Of a stretch of 47,455 nucleotides of DNA, positions 24,787 to 34,247 are shown piece by piece. The DNA is taken from assembly GCA_022451065.1 (NCBI GenBank), contig JAKUOU010000026.1:1-47455 (forward strand), written 5' to 3'. The position numbers and the translations under genes are program-made. Under the pieces are notes generated by a model. It was given only the letters and a program-made list of their open reading frames with translations, made no database searches and was not told where the DNA came from. Position 1 is the first letter of the stretch. Every line of letters starts with the position of its first letter. The stretch comes from Pedosphaera sp. Lineage in GTDB: Bacteria > Verrucomicrobiota > Verrucomicrobiia > Limisphaerales > UBA1096.

Positions 24787-27354
24787 TCAGGGGTTCGGTG
24801 GGTCTTGTCCGTTGGGCGCCGGCTCGCTCTCGGCGGGGACGGTTTCCTTATGGTGACAAACCGGGCACTCGATTTCCTTGCCGATCAGTTCGTTGGGCAC
24901 CTCTAGTTTCTGGGTGCAGTTGTCGCAGTACATGACGAGCGAGTCGCCCTCCTGCTTCGAGTGTTGAATCAACGGCGGGAGATCCTGTTCGCTCTCATTG
25001 TCCTCAATGATGGGTGGCAGATTTTTCGAGGACTTGGCGTTGGCTGGGCGCTGGATGCTTTCGACCACCTCAATTTCAGCATGAAACAATTCTGCGTTTT
25101 TGAACTTAAAAAGATTGGCCAAAAACAACTCGGGAATTTGGGCAATACGAGTGTTGTGACGTTCGACGCTGTCATTGTAACCCGACCGCATGAGTGCGAC
25201 TTCGTTCTCGAGTAGGACTAGTTTTTTGTGGAGCTGCGCCATCATCTGGTTGCCCTTGAGATCGGGGTATTTTTCCTCAAGCCCGAAGAATTTCTGCATC
25301 ACGGCCACTTCTTGCGAGATGAATAGTCCGGCAGCAGCTGGGTCAAAGTCCGCCGCGCTTCGGGCGGATTTACGGAGTTTGCTCAATTGGGTGTGTAGTT
25401 CCTTTTCGTGCTTCAAATATTCCTTGGCGATCTTCACAAGGTTGGGGATTAGATTGGCCCTTTTTTTGAGCGAGACACCGATATTCGACCAGGCACGCTG
25501 GACGCGGTTACGGACAAAAATCAGGTCATTGTACATCAGAACGATGAAGCATCCTGCAAGGAACAATGGGGCGATCATCGAGGCGAAAAGGAAATCCGTG
25601 GCGGCGTACGAGGCGGCTGCGCCGAACAACCCGAACCCGACAAGTACGAACCCATTCAAGCCAAGGTTCAGCCAACCCAGCCCTCGCCTGCTTTTGCGAC
25701 CCATGAGTTCTGACTCGGTGTAGTTTGTAGTGATGAGCGGAAATTTGTTGTTGCCCTTTGAGATCATCAGTCGGTCGCCGGTGCTCTCGTCGATGACTGC
25801 CGTGCCGAGGACATACAACGGATCACCGATGCGGATACTGGTTTCACTGTAACGCCGTCGGCCGGAGTGTTGCGAGAGGTGGTGGCATGTGTGAATCTCG
25901 GCATCAGTCAAATTCACCGGGACGATGCCTTCGCTGTCGCGACAATAGAAATCCGTCAACTCGGTTGTATTGGTAATGGTCACCCATTTGGCTTTTTTGC
26001 CGGAGCCGCGTTTTTCCTTCACAACATAGTGATATTGAACGACCTCTTTTTTACTGAGCGGGCCAATCAAGTGTTTCGACTTTTTCTCGACTGTCCCTTG
26101 AATTTCCGCCGGTCCGTAGGCTAAACCGGTGGAGAGTGATGTGGGAATGTTCTCGATGAAGCGCTTCTCCTTGATTTTGCGGAAACCGATGAACGAACCG
26201 AGTGCGGCGAACGCTCCACCACCACCGATCATGAATAGCAGATGCAGAAAGTTGACGCTGACGGATTGGATGGCCAGTTGCTCTGCGGACTGCGGGGCGA
26301 ACGACTTGGCCAAGGCCATACCGGGAATGCCCTTGACACCAAAGATCGGTGCAAGATGGCGTTCGGGAAAACGGCTTCGCACCTCGTTGAACCGCGCGAT
26401 ATTGGCTGCCGTGTTGCCGTAGATGCCCTGCAAACGGTCAAACTTTTTCCCGGTCAAGCGCTTACCCAATTGTTCGTTGAACACCTCTGGGTCGTCCCAG
26501 TTGCCTGACCAGCCAGTGCCCGCTTCGCCAAGTAGCCGATCGACTTCCGTCTTTGCGCGGTCGCTCTGCCGGAGAACCCGCGAGTGCGAGGCCCCGAGGT
26601 CGATTTGCATCATCCGAAGCCCTAGTAAAACCAATCCGCCACTCTGAAACAGCGAGACGACGGTCAGGAACACAAGCAGTTTGTGCACGCCGACCATCCA
26701 GCAAGTGAACATGATGCCAAAGGAAAGAGCCACCAGTGCCAGCGAAAACATCCAGATACCGCCCGAGGCCATGTCGGAGCGTTCAACTGCCTCGCCGTAG
26801 GTCGACACGATCGGCGTATAATCCCCCTTCGAGGTGAAGCCAACCATGTAGCTGTCGGCGGTCTGTCTGGCATAGCCAAAAATGAAGGTCTCCTGACCCG
26901 GCTCAAACCGGGCCTCGGTATAGCGGTAGTCGCCCCGATAATATGTTTCTGATGGGACACTGAAGTCAGCGTTGTCGGTGTCCACCGTAGCTTTGCCGCT
27001 GGAGTCGGCGAGAAGGAATTCCGATACCTGCCGATCGTACTCCTCAACGGTCACCCAGCGGGTTTGCCGGTCGCCATCTGAGTCGGTGTATTCTTCTTTG
27101 CGTTCCTTTTGATAATAAAAGTAGATACACGGTTTGCCGGTGTAAGGCGCGTCAATGGTCTGTCCCTTGGCTTGCGAAGTGCCGGACAGATTGACTTCGC
27201 CGGTGATGATCGAAATAACCTGACTGCGCGGTGTGCGCTCCAGGTTGCGCATCTCGGTGAGCGACCCGAATCCACCGAGTTGCAATAAAAATGCCGCGAG
27301 ACCTAAAAATGGGACCGCGATCAAACAGAATAATTTATGCCAAGTTTTCCACAT
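24787..27354 (-). CDS. Multi-domain membrane protein: two GIDE-like modules, LemA domain and zinc ribbon
   Basis: This 855-residue protein has a signal anchor at 8-28 and a first GIDE-like module (about 45-185; LSGTSQAKGQTIDAPYTGKP, YFYYQKERKEEY). Membrane segments follow at about 200-245 and 368-390, then a second GIDE-like module (about 412-545; AEIQGTVEKKSKHLIGPLS, YHYVVKEKRGSGKKAKWVT) and membrane segments at about 560-607. A full LemA domain (about 608-768) has YNDLIFVRNRVQRAWSNIGV, KKRANLIPNLVKIAKEYLKH and YNDSVERHNTRI. A C-terminal zinc ribbon has Cys810, 813, 830 and 833. GIDE and LemA proteins are often separate neighbours; here they are fused. The GIDE assignment is by pattern and less certain than LemA. 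Function is unknown, perhaps membrane stress or envelope quality control. It follows acs by about 30 bases. Confidence 0.85.
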   Translation of the reverse strand: MWKTWHKLFCLIAVPFLGLAAFLLQLGGFGSLTEMRNLERTPRSQVISIITGEVNLSGTSQAKGQTIDAPYTGKPCIYFYYQKERKEEYTDSDGDRQTRWVTVEEYDRQVSEFLLADSSGKATVDTDNADFSVPSETYYRGDYRYTEARFEPGQETFIFGYARQTADSYMVGFTSKGDYTPIVSTYGEAVERSDMASGGIWMFSLALVALSFGIMFTCWMVGVHKLLVFLTVVSLFQSGGLVLLGLRMMQIDLGASHSRVLRQSDRAKTEVDRLLGEAGTGWSGNWDDPEVFNEQLGKRLTGKKFDRLQGIYGNTAANIARFNEVRSRFPERHLAPIFGVKGIPGMALAKSFAPQSAEQLAIQSVSVNFLHLLFMIGGGGAFAALGSFIGFRKIKEKRFIENIPTSLSTGLAYGPAEIQGTVEKKSKHLIGPLSKKEVVQYHYVVKEKRGSGKKAKWVTITNTTELTDFYCRDSEGIVPVNLTDAEIHTCHHLSQHSGRRRYSETSIRIGDPLYVLGTAVIDESTGDRLMISKGNNKFPLITTNYTESELMGRKSRRGLGWLNLGLNGFVLVGFGLFGAAASYAATDFLFASMIAPLFLAGCFIVLMYNDLIFVRNRVQRAWSNIGVSLKKRANLIPNLVKIAKEYLKHEKELHTQLSKLRKSARSAADFDPAAAGLFISQEVAVMQKFFGLEEKYPDLKGNQMMAQLHKKLVLLENEVALMRSGYNDSVERHNTRIAQIPELFLANLFKFKNAELFHAEIEVVESIQRPANAKSSKNLPPIIEDNESEQDLPPLIQHSKQEGDSLVMYCDNCTQKLEVPNELIGKEIECPVCHHKETVPAESEPAPNGQDPPNP

Positions 27355-27365
27355 GACAATACGGT

Positions 27366-27379
27366 CGCTTGGCCAAGCG
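27366..27379. repeat. Intergenic CGCTTGGCCAAGCG palindrome
   Basis: A perfect 14-base palindrome in the 30-base gap between the acs stop and the LemA-fusion start, just upstream of that start on the minus strand. It does not form a usable ribosome site and no U-tract follows, so it is not an obvious terminator. Confidence 0.9.
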
Positions 27380-27384
27380 CTAGG

Positions 27385-29337
27385 TTATTCGACTCTACCG
27401 GCAACGAGCGACTCGACCACGGTGGGATCAGCCAGTGTACTGGTGTCGCCGAGGTTTTCGGTGTCGCCTTCGGCGATCTTGCGGAGGATACGACGCATTA
27501 TTTTTCCGCTGCGCGTCTTGGGTAGGCCGGGGGTAAATTGGATTTTCTCGGGCGAGGCATGCGGGCCAATGTCGGCGCGAACCTGTTTCACGATCTCCGC
27601 AGTCATCGTGTCAGTGATATCCTCGCCGGTTTTGAGTGTGACATAGGCGTAAATGGCGTTGCCCTTGATGTCGTGCTCGTAGCCGACGACAGCGGCCTCG
27701 GCGACGGCCGGGTGGCCGCCGATTGCGCCCTCAATTTCGGCAGTGCCGAGGTTGTGTCCGCTCACGATGATGACGTCATCGACACGGCCGGTGATCCAGT
27801 AGTAGCCGTCTTCGTCTCGGCGGCAGCCGTCGCCGCTGAAATATTTACCGGGGAACCTTGCAAAGTAGGTATCGAAGAAGCGTTGTTTGTCGCCGTACAC
27901 GGTGCGCATTTGACCGGGCCAAGTCTCGAGTATGCAAAGGTTGCCGGAAACGTTGTTGCCCTCGATCACGTTGCCTTCGTCATCGACGAGCGCCGGTTTC
28001 ACGCCGAAAAAAGGCAGGGTGGCGGACCCTGGTTTGGTCGGCGTGGCACCTGGTAGCGGGGTGATGAGGACGCCGCCGGTCTCGGTCTGCCACCATGTAT
28101 CGACGATCGGACAGCGTTCCTTGCCGATGATTGTGTTGTACCAGTTCCACTCCGGTTCCTTGATCGGTTCGCCTACGGTACCCAGCAGTCGCAGGCTGGA
28201 GAGGTCGTGTGTGCTTGGCCAAGCGTCGCCTTCCTTCATCAGTGCGCGTAGGGCGGTCGGTGCGGTGTAGAAAATGTTGACCCTGTGCTTGGCCACGATC
28301 TGCCAGAACCGGCCAAAGTCCGGGTAGTTTGGCACGCCTTCATACATCATCGTGATGGCGCGATTGGCCATCGGCCCGTAGACGATGTATGAGTGGCCGG
28401 TTACCCAGCCGATGTCGGCTGTGCACCAGTACACGTCGCCGGGGTGGTAGTCGAAAATGTAATGATGCGTGGTGGCCACGTACACGAGATAACCGCCGGT
28501 GGTATGCAGCACGCCCTTCGGCTTGCCGGTGCTGCCGGAGGTGTAGAGGATGAACAGCGGATCCTCGGCGTCCATCGGCTCGGCGGGGCAAACAGGCTCG
28601 GCGGTCTCGAGGGCGTCGTGCCACCACACGTCGCGACCATCGCTCATCGCAACATCGGAGCCGGTGCGCTTGACGACAAGAATCTTTTCGATCGATGGCG
28701 TGCTTTCGACAGCCTTGTCGGCATTAGCTTTCATCGGGATGTCGAGCTTGGTGCCGCGTACACCGGTGTCCTGTGTGATGATTGCCTTGCACTGGGAGTC
28801 GTTGATACGGGTGACGAGGCTGTCGGCGCTGAACGCACCAAACACAATCGAGTGCACCGCGCCGATACGCGCACAGGCTAGCATGGCGATCGTCAACTCG
28901 GGGATCATCTGCATGTAAATGCACACGCGGTCGCCCCTGGTCACGTCGAGATTCTTCAGGGCGTTGGCCGCCTTCTGTACCTCAGCCTGAAGCTGGGAGT
29001 ATGTGTAGGTGCGGCTTTCGTTGGGGTCGTTGCCCTCCCAAATGAGCGCCGTATCATCGCCGTGACCGTCTTCCACGTGTCGGTCAACGCAGTTGTAGCA
29101 GGCGTTGAGTTTGCCGCCGATGAACCATTGGATCTCCGCCTTGTTGTAATCCGATTCAGACAATGTGTGCCATTTCTCAATCCAATGTAGCCTGTTGGCG
29201 TGTTCCGTCCAGAATCCCTCGGGGTCGTTGATCGAGCGATTGTACAACTCGTGGTACTGTTCGAGAGAGGAAATATGTGCGTTGGCCGAGGTCTCGGCGG
29301 TGGGCGGGTAAACCTTGGTCTTGGAATCGTTGCTCAT
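27385..29337 (-). CDS. acs: Acetyl-CoA synthetase (acetate-CoA ligase)
   Basis: The 650-residue length is normal for the family. It activates acetate with ATP to acetyl-AMP and then acetyl-CoA. Motifs in order are [22 protein letters not shown]-type N-terminal sequence, [21 protein letters not shown] (nucleotide loop), [16 protein letters not shown] (adenine region), [20 protein letters not shown] and the C-terminal [15 protein letters not shown], whose lysine is the usual acetylation-control site. Acetate assimilation fits with citrate synthase and malate dehydrogenase in the window. No acetate transporter is nearby. Confidence 0.96.
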   Translation of the reverse strand: MSNDSKTKVYPPTAETSANAHISSLEQYHELYNRSINDPEGFWTEHANRLHWIEKWHTLSESDYNKAEIQWFIGGKLNACYNCVDRHVEDGHGDDTALIWEGNDPNESRTYTYSQLQAEVQKAANALKNLDVTRGDRVCIYMQMIPELTIAMLACARIGAVHSIVFGAFSADSLVTRINDSQCKAIITQDTGVRGTKLDIPMKANADKAVESTPSIEKILVVKRTGSDVAMSDGRDVWWHDALETAEPVCPAEPMDAEDPLFILYTSGSTGKPKGVLHTTGGYLVYVATTHHYIFDYHPGDVYWCTADIGWVTGHSYIVYGPMANRAITMMYEGVPNYPDFGRFWQIVAKHRVNIFYTAPTALRALMKEGDAWPSTHDLSSLRLLGTVGEPIKEPEWNWYNTIIGKERCPIVDTWWQTETGGVLITPLPGATPTKPGSATLPFFGVKPALVDDEGNVIEGNNVSGNLCILETWPGQMRTVYGDKQRFFDTYFARFPGKYFSGDGCRRDEDGYYWITGRVDDVIIVSGHNLGTAEIEGAIGGHPAVAEAAVVGYEHDIKGNAIYAYVTLKTGEDITDTMTAEIVKQVRADIGPHASPEKIQFTPGLPKTRSGKIMRRILRKIAEGDTENLGDTSTLADPTVVESLVAGRVE

Positions 29338-29380
29338 GGCTCTAATCGGGTCGGGCAGTTTATGAAAGCCGAGCGGCGGG

Positions 29381-30886
29381 TCAACGCCGGAGCTTGCGAT
29401 CGTAGAACTGGATGCCCTTGGGTGCTCGGATCGGCATGATCAAGCCGCCGGCCTCGGCCAGCTCGGCAAACAGTTGGTTTTTCATTTTTGAAGCACGCTC
29501 TGCAAAGGCGGGAACGCGAATTAGATTGTGTCGTTCGTGCGGATCGGTCTCGAGGTCGTAAAGACCGTTTTTATCCCAAATCCCGTGATAATAGACGTAT
29601 TTGTAGCGGTCGGTACGGATAGCCAGCGTGGTTGGTGTGGCGGGAAAGTTCCATTCCCAATGGTACTCGTAGAGAAAATGCCCTCGCCAGCCTGCTGTCT
29701 CTTGGCCAAGGAGCAGCGGTAATAGCGAGCGGCCGGACATGTTCGGAGTGCCGCTCGGCTGCGCGACGTCCATGCCCTGCAAAATCGTCTGGGCCACGTC
29801 GAGGTTGAGCGCCATCTGGCTGACTGTCGTACCGGGTTGAATATGGCCCGGCGCGTAGGCGAGCATCGGGATCCGAATCGATTCCTCAAACGCATCGCGT
29901 TTGTCATAGAAGCCGTGCTCGCCAAGAGCGAAGCCGTTGTCGCCGAGATACAGCACGAGCGTGTCCCTCGCCAGGCCTGACTCGTCGAGGTAATCGAGGA
30001 TGCGACCGACATTCTCGTCGAGCCCGTGAACCGTCTCTGCGAAGCGCCGATATAGAGCGGGCAGGGAAGGCACTGGGTCGGCGTCAAGCGGGCCGGTCTC
30101 CATGTGGTCGATGCCGTGTATGCCGTAGCGGCGTTGGCGCACCCAGTTCGGTTGCGTTTCGTAATTACGCTCGGTCAGCGACATCGTTTGCGGGCGCGGC
30201 ACTTCAAACTTGTCGTAGCGTCCGTGGTGCCGCTTGGCCGGCTGGAACGGGTAGTGTACCGCTTTGAAACCGACCTGGAGAAAGAACCGTTTCTCGCCAA
30301 CGCTTTTCAGATAATCGAGCGCGAGATTGGCGGTGACATCAGCATTGTAACCTTCGAACTTCTGCCGCTTTCCGTTGATGTTGAACAGGGGATTAAAATA
30401 AGTGCCCTGGCCCTTGAAACTCGCCCAGTGGTCGAACCCCTTGCGCGGAGAGTCGTTGTCGTGCCCCATATGCCACTTGCCGACGTAGGCCGTTTTGATG
30501 CCGGAGGCCTGAAGATATTCGGGAAAAAACCGGGTGCCTGGCGGAACCGCTCGTTGGTTATCGACGACCTTGTGCCGATGCATGTACTGGCCGGTGAGAA
30601 TGGTGGCGCGGCTGGGGGAGCAAAGCGACGTGGTGACGAAGGTGTTGGCCAGATGCGCACCCTGTCTAGCCATGCGGTCGAGGTTCGGCGTTTCAAGAAA
30701 CTCTGGGCCGTCCGGGTGGAACCCGAGAAAGTCGTACCGGTGGTCGTCACTCAAAATGAGGACGACATTTCTGAACATCGGCTCGGCGTTTGCCGCATGG
30801 CCAAGTAGAAGCAGCGCGACGACGGCCAAGCCAAGCGCTTGGCCAAGGCGGGTGGATGTTAGAAATCGAGTTGTGATGAAACGCAT
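29381..30886 (-). CDS. Secreted sulfatase
   Basis: The ATG at 30886 begins a clear signal peptide (to about residue 35); a longer frame to 30955 lacks support. The ~501-residue protein has DD at 47-48 in [13 protein letters not shown], the formylglycine motif C89-S-P-S-R in [25 protein letters not shown] and [20 protein letters not shown]. It ends in the usual C-terminal block ([26 protein letters not shown]). It should remove sulfate from an extracellular glycan, substrate unknown. It stands apart from the other sulfatases, between acs and a divergent small membrane-protein operon, so it is probably separately regulated. Confidence 0.92.
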   Translation of the reverse strand: MRFITTRFLTSTRLGQALGLAVVALLLLGHAANAEPMFRNVVLILSDDHRYDFLGFHPDGPEFLETPNLDRMARQGAHLANTFVTTSLCSPSRATILTGQYMHRHKVVDNQRAVPPGTRFFPEYLQASGIKTAYVGKWHMGHDNDSPRKGFDHWASFKGQGTYFNPLFNINGKRQKFEGYNADVTANLALDYLKSVGEKRFFLQVGFKAVHYPFQPAKRHHGRYDKFEVPRPQTMSLTERNYETQPNWVRQRRYGIHGIDHMETGPLDADPVPSLPALYRRFAETVHGLDENVGRILDYLDESGLARDTLVLYLGDNGFALGEHGFYDKRDAFEESIRIPMLAYAPGHIQPGTTVSQMALNLDVAQTILQGMDVAQPSGTPNMSGRSLLPLLLGQETAGWRGHFLYEYHWEWNFPATPTTLAIRTDRYKYVYYHGIWDKNGLYDLETDPHERHNLIRVPAFAERASKMKNQLFAELAEAGGLIMPIRAPKGIQFYDRKLRR

Positions 30887-30981
30887 TCGGCGAGCATAAC
30901 GGGACTGCGGCACAGAGAAAACCCAGAACGCGCGGGATGTTGGTTTGCCTGTCAAGGGGGCTTGCAGTAGATTCCCGCCGT

Positions 30982-31275
30982 GTGCGTTTGACTTTGCGAT
31001 TGGCTGCGTTGGTGATCGGCTGTTCCGGCCTGGTTCTTTGGCTGGTGGGTGGATTGCACATGGGCTGGTCGAAGTCCACCGAGACCCGGACCGAGATTGA
31101 TGAGGTCACCGGTCTGGAGTACCCGGTGACGGAAAATAAATATGTGCTTGGGGTGGAATTGCTTGGTGCAACCTTGGCGGTGAGCGGTGGGCTGTTTGGC
31201 CTGTCCCTTGCCTTCCGCAATCCAACCCGACCGGATAAACAACCCGGCGCAGAGACATCATCGACTCAATTATGA
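30982..31275 (+). CDS. Small two-helix membrane protein, unrecognised
   Basis: A GTG at 30982 (RLTLRLAALVIG) is chosen; an in-frame start at 30937 adds residues with no clear role. The ~97 residues contain two membrane segments (about 5-27 and 55-76) separated by a charged stretch (SKSTETRTEIDEVTG). No family recognised. The stop overlaps the YceI gene start by four bases (ATGA), so it is translated together with the YceI-family protein and may be its membrane partner, though this is inference from position only. Confidence 0.65.
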   Translation: MRLTLRLAALVIGCSGLVLWLVGGLHMGWSKSTETRTEIDEVTGLEYPVTENKYVLGVELLGATLAVSGGLFGLSLAFRNPTRPDKQPGAETSSTQL

Positions 31276-31892
31276 AACGGTTAAACAAGAGCAAGTTGGC
31301 GTGGGCATTGGCCTTGGCGGTCGCCCCGGGTATTTTGAATGCGGGTCCGATCAAGTTTGATTTCAAGGATCCGAAGAAGGTGAACAATGTGGTATTCCTG
31401 CTGGACGCCCCTTTGGAGTCGATCAGCGGCACCGCCACTGGAGTCAGTGGCACGGTGTCATTTGATCCAGCCAAGCCGATGGAAACCACCGGCAAAATCG
31501 TGCTGACGACCTCATCGTTGCATGTGGACAACCCGGCGATGAAAGATCACATGCATGGTGAGGGATGGATGCATGTGTCCAAGTTTCCGACAATCGAGTT
31601 TGTCGCTGAGAAATTGACCGGGGTCAGGACCAGTGGGACGACCACTACCGCGACGATCGCCGGCAAACTGACCGTTAAGGGCGTCACCAAGAAAGTGAAC
31701 GTGCCGGTTCGGTTGACTTACCTGAAGGGGCAGTTGATTAAACGCAACCGCGTGCCGGGAGATTTGCTCGTGTTGCGCTCCGACTTCACCATCAAGCGGT
31801 CGGACTACGGAATCAACGCTGGGAACAAGGAGGAGAAGGTGTCTGAAAAAATCGAGTTGAAACTGCGCGTAGCCGGTGCCGCGCCGCGTTAA
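31272..31892 (+). CDS. YceI-family periplasmic protein
   Basis: This 206-residue protein has a signal peptide (1-24) and a YceI-like lipocalin fold: KFDFKDPKKVNNVVFLLDAPLE, GVSGTVSFDPAKPMETTGKIV, MKDHMHGEGWMHVSKFPTIEF (the family's most conserved block), IAGKLTVKGVTKKVNVPV and LRSDFTIKRSDYGIN. YceI proteins bind long amphiphilic molecules such as polyisoprenoids in the periplasm. The small membrane protein upstream overlaps it, and apaG follows 17 bases downstream. Confidence 0.92.
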   Translation: MKRLNKSKLAWALALAVAPGILNAGPIKFDFKDPKKVNNVVFLLDAPLESISGTATGVSGTVSFDPAKPMETTGKIVLTTSSLHVDNPAMKDHMHGEGWMHVSKFPTIEFVAEKLTGVRTSGTTTTATIAGKLTVKGVTKKVNVPVRLTYLKGQLIKRNRVPGDLLVLRSDFTIKRSDYGINAGNKEEKVSEKIELKLRVAGAAPR

Positions 31893-31909
31893 CTGGCAGG
31901 ATTACTCCG

Positions 31910-32293
31910 GTGGAGATGGTTGAACTGGTGGGTTTGAACGTGGTCGTGGACCGGGTGGTGTACCAGCCGGACATGGCCACGCCTGAAGATCGGCCGCACT
32001 GCTTTGCCTACTTCATTACCATCCAGAATGACTCCGACATCACTGTCACCATCAAGGGTCGGAAGTGGGTGGTCAACGAGGCAGACGGCAACAAGACCGT
32101 GGTTGAGGGCGATGGTGTCGTGGGGATGTTTCCCGAGTTGGCGCCGGGCGAGTCGTTCGACTACCACAGTTTTCACCTGTTCAGCGGCGGGTGGGCAGTG
32201 GCGACTGGCAGCTACATCGGTGTGGACGAGAACGGCCGCAGCCTGATCACTCGGATCCCGGAATTCAGGATGGAAGTGCCGGCGCAGCTGTAA
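31910..32293 (+). CDS. apaG: ApaG domain protein
   Basis: At 127 residues this is close to the usual ApaG length (~125). The family pattern is clear: CFAYFITIQNDSDITVTIKGRKWVV, VEGDGVVGMFPELAPGESFDYHSF and GGWAVATGSYIGVDENG. GTG at 31910, with AGG about nine bases upstream, is preferred over ATG at 31916. ApaG has a beta-sandwich fold like fibronectin type III; loss in enterobacteria affects cobalt resistance and efflux, but the molecular role is unclear. It is third in the small membrane protein - YceI - ApaG operon. Confidence 0.92.
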   Translation: MEMVELVGLNVVVDRVVYQPDMATPEDRPHCFAYFITIQNDSDITVTIKGRKWVVNEADGNKTVVEGDGVVGMFPELAPGESFDYHSFHLFSGGWAVATGSYIGVDENGRSLITRIPEFRMEVPAQL

Positions 32294-32318
32294 CGGATCA
32301 TTTAGGCCAAGCTCGTAT

Positions 32319-33470
32319 TTACTGCGGCCACTGGCCCTCGACGATCGGCTGTGTGCTCAGCTTCGCCGGGTCGATGACGACGTGCTTGATGTTTGTGCGG
32401 TTGTGCGTGTAGGTCACGTGGACGTTGCCGTCGCTGGTCTGGATGACTGCCGGGTAGGAGTATTCGCCGGGTTGGTTTTCCAGCACGAGGGCGGCTTCCC
32501 ACTTCTTGCCATTTGTCGATACGGAGACGTTCAGTGGCGAGCGGCCACTCCGGGTGTGGTTGTACACGAGCAGTGCGCGGCCGTCGGACAGCACGGTGCC
32601 GTCTGCCCCGGCGTTGGGATTGGGCAACTGGGTGCGCATCATCCGGGTCCATTTCTTGCCGCTGTCGCTTGACCAGCACTCTGTGAGTCGGCCGGACTTG
32701 GCGCGGCAAAGCGCCTGGATCGACCCGTCCGGGTAGGCGAGCAGGGTGGGTTGTATGGCGGCGTAGTCGAGCGGGGAGTTCAGTGGCTTGGTTTTGCTCC
32801 AGTAACGGTTCTGCACGTAACGCTCCATCTGCACGCGCCAGCCGGCGTCCTCGAGACTCGAACCGCAGAGTAGTGTGCCGTTGGCCAGTTCGATGGGCTT
32901 GTTCTTCACCGGGCCGACGTAACCCTCCGGCAGGCGGATCGGTTTCTCCCAGGTCAACCCGTCGTCCTTTGATTTTCTTAGCATTCCCCACCATTTACTC
33001 GGGTTGGGACCGACCTTGTAAAAGAGAAGCAGGGTGCCGTTGGACTGCTTGAATAGAACCGGATTCCAGCAAGGATACTGGATGCGCTTGGCTGCGTCGA
33101 CACCATCGGCGACCGGCTTTGGAGCTGACCAGCCGCTGCCTTCGTTACGTGACATCCAAATGACCACGTCGTACGCGCCTTCATCCGCGCCGCCAAACCA
33201 AGCGGTCACAATGCCGCCCTCGATCTCCGCAATGGTCGAGGCGTGCACCCCGGCCACCGGCATTTTCTCGGCGATCATCTCGCCGCCGTACATTCCTGCC
33301 TGCAGCTCGAGAGAACCGGCCACATTGATATCCACCGTCTTGGTCGGCGTGTCTGTGGGGGCAACTATTTCGAGTATCTCTGTTGCTTCCTGGGTGAGAG
33401 CCGAGCTGGGCAGCGCTAGAACCGTAGCCGTCACGGCCACCGTTGTCGCATATTTTAGGTAGCGAGTCAT
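32319..33470 (-). CDS. Secreted sialidase-family (BNR propeller) protein
   Basis: The ATG at 33470 begins a signal peptide (1-27); the longer frame to 33560 is unsupported. The ~383 residues form a sialidase-like propeller with Asp-box repeats SKDDGLTWEKP, SSDSGKKWTR and STNGKKWEA, and blocks such as GGIVTAWFGGADEG, YPCWNPVLFKQ, NKPIELANGTLLCG and LPNPNAGADGTVLSDGRALLVYNH. Bacteria of this group often use this family as exo-sialidases or other glycosidases of unknown specificity; some only bind glycans. With the sialate O-acetylesterase at 12500 a sialic-acid-like substrate is possible. It diverges from HPr with about 180 bases between. Confidence 0.85.
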   Translation of the reverse strand: MTRYLKYATTVAVTATVLALPSSALTQEATEILEIVAPTDTPTKTVDINVAGSLELQAGMYGGEMIAEKMPVAGVHASTIAEIEGGIVTAWFGGADEGAYDVVIWMSRNEGSGWSAPKPVADGVDAAKRIQYPCWNPVLFKQSNGTLLLFYKVGPNPSKWWGMLRKSKDDGLTWEKPIRLPEGYVGPVKNKPIELANGTLLCGSSLEDAGWRVQMERYVQNRYWSKTKPLNSPLDYAAIQPTLLAYPDGSIQALCRAKSGRLTECWSSDSGKKWTRMMRTQLPNPNAGADGTVLSDGRALLVYNHTRSGRSPLNVSVSTNGKKWEAALVLENQPGEYSYPAVIQTSDGNVHVTYTHNRTNIKHVVIDPAKLSTQPIVEGQWPQ

Positions 33471-33651
33471 AATCGATTTTGGAGTGAGCAAACCCCGTGT
33501 AGGCTGAGGCCGGACACGGCTCCCTGCATGGGTGTTAATGCTGCCCAAGAACGGGCCCACGTCAATTCAGAAAATCCCAATACGGCCCTAAAACCCAAAA
33601 AAGTTGGCCAAACCCCGCTTTTCAAGCCAGAATGCGCCGCTTTTTTGCCGA

Positions 33652-33945
33652 ATGAGTACAAGGGAAAACAACAATACAACGGCCAGCAGGGAGATGGTTG
33701 TGCAAAACCAATTGGGCCTCCACGCCCGCCCAGCGTCGATGTTTGTCAAGATGGCGACCCGATTCAAGAGTGAGATTCTCGTTGTGAAAGAGGGCGAAGA
33801 GATCAACGGTAAAAGCATCATGGGCCTGATGATGCTTGCCGCCGGGCCAGGCACTACGCTCACTGTTACCGCCGTGGGGAGTGACGCCGCTGAGGCTATC
33901 GACGAGTTGGCGCAGCTTGTGAATCGCAACTTTGAGGAGGAATAA
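33652..33945 (+). CDS. ptsH: HPr-family phosphocarrier protein
   Basis: The ATG at 33652 is chosen to give a full first strand (REMVVQNQLGLHARPAS); the ATG at 33694 would cut into it. The ~97 residues carry the phosphoryl-accepting His24 in GLHARPAS and a regulatory-type Ser55 in GKSIMGLMMLAAG. In the phosphotransferase system HPr passes phosphate from enzyme I to sugar-specific enzymes, and Ser phosphorylation controls carbon regulation. No EI, EII or HPr kinase is nearby, so a regulatory role is possible. It is 14 bases upstream of gatC. Confidence 0.94.
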   Translation: MSTRENNNTTASREMVVQNQLGLHARPASMFVKMATRFKSEILVVKEGEEINGKSIMGLMMLAAGPGTTLTVTAVGSDAAEAIDELAQLVNRNFEEE

Positions 33946-33959
33946 CCCCGACCCTTCCC

Positions 33960-34247
33960 ATGGCCAACAACGATTTTGACATCCATTACGTTGCCAACCT
34001 GGCACGGATAGCTCTGTCTCCGGAGCAGGAGGCTAGGCTTGCTGCTCAACTCGGAGACATCCTCGGCTACGTGAAAAAACTCGAGGAACTCGACGTCACT
34101 GGTGTTGAGCCGATGGCTCACGCCGTGCCGCTGGCCAACGTCCTGCGCACCGACGAGGTGCAGCCGTCGATCCCGCAGGAAGCCGCCCTGGCCAACGCGC
34201 CCAAGCAGGCCAACGGCCTGTTCGTGGTGCCCAAGATCGTCGAGTGA
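33960..34247 (+). CDS. gatC: Aspartyl/glutamyl-tRNA amidotransferase subunit C
   Basis: This 95-residue subunit is of normal length. Typical marks are [51 protein letters not shown] and FVVPKIVE. GatC wraps and stabilises GatA and GatB in the GatCAB complex, which converts misacylated Glu-tRNA(Gln) and/or Asp-tRNA(Asn) to the correct amide. It comes first in gatC-gatA-gatB, with its TGA overlapping the gatA ATG by one base. No glutamine- or asparagine-tRNA ligase is seen in the window. Confidence 0.96.
   Translation: MANNDFDIHYVANLARIALSPEQEARLAAQLGDILGYVKKLEELDVTGVEPMAHAVPLANVLRTDEVQPSIPQEAALANAPKQANGLFVVPKIVE

Noticed and set aside
30104-30808. 234-codon plus-strand open frame
   Set aside because: Mirror of the sulfatase at 29381-30886.
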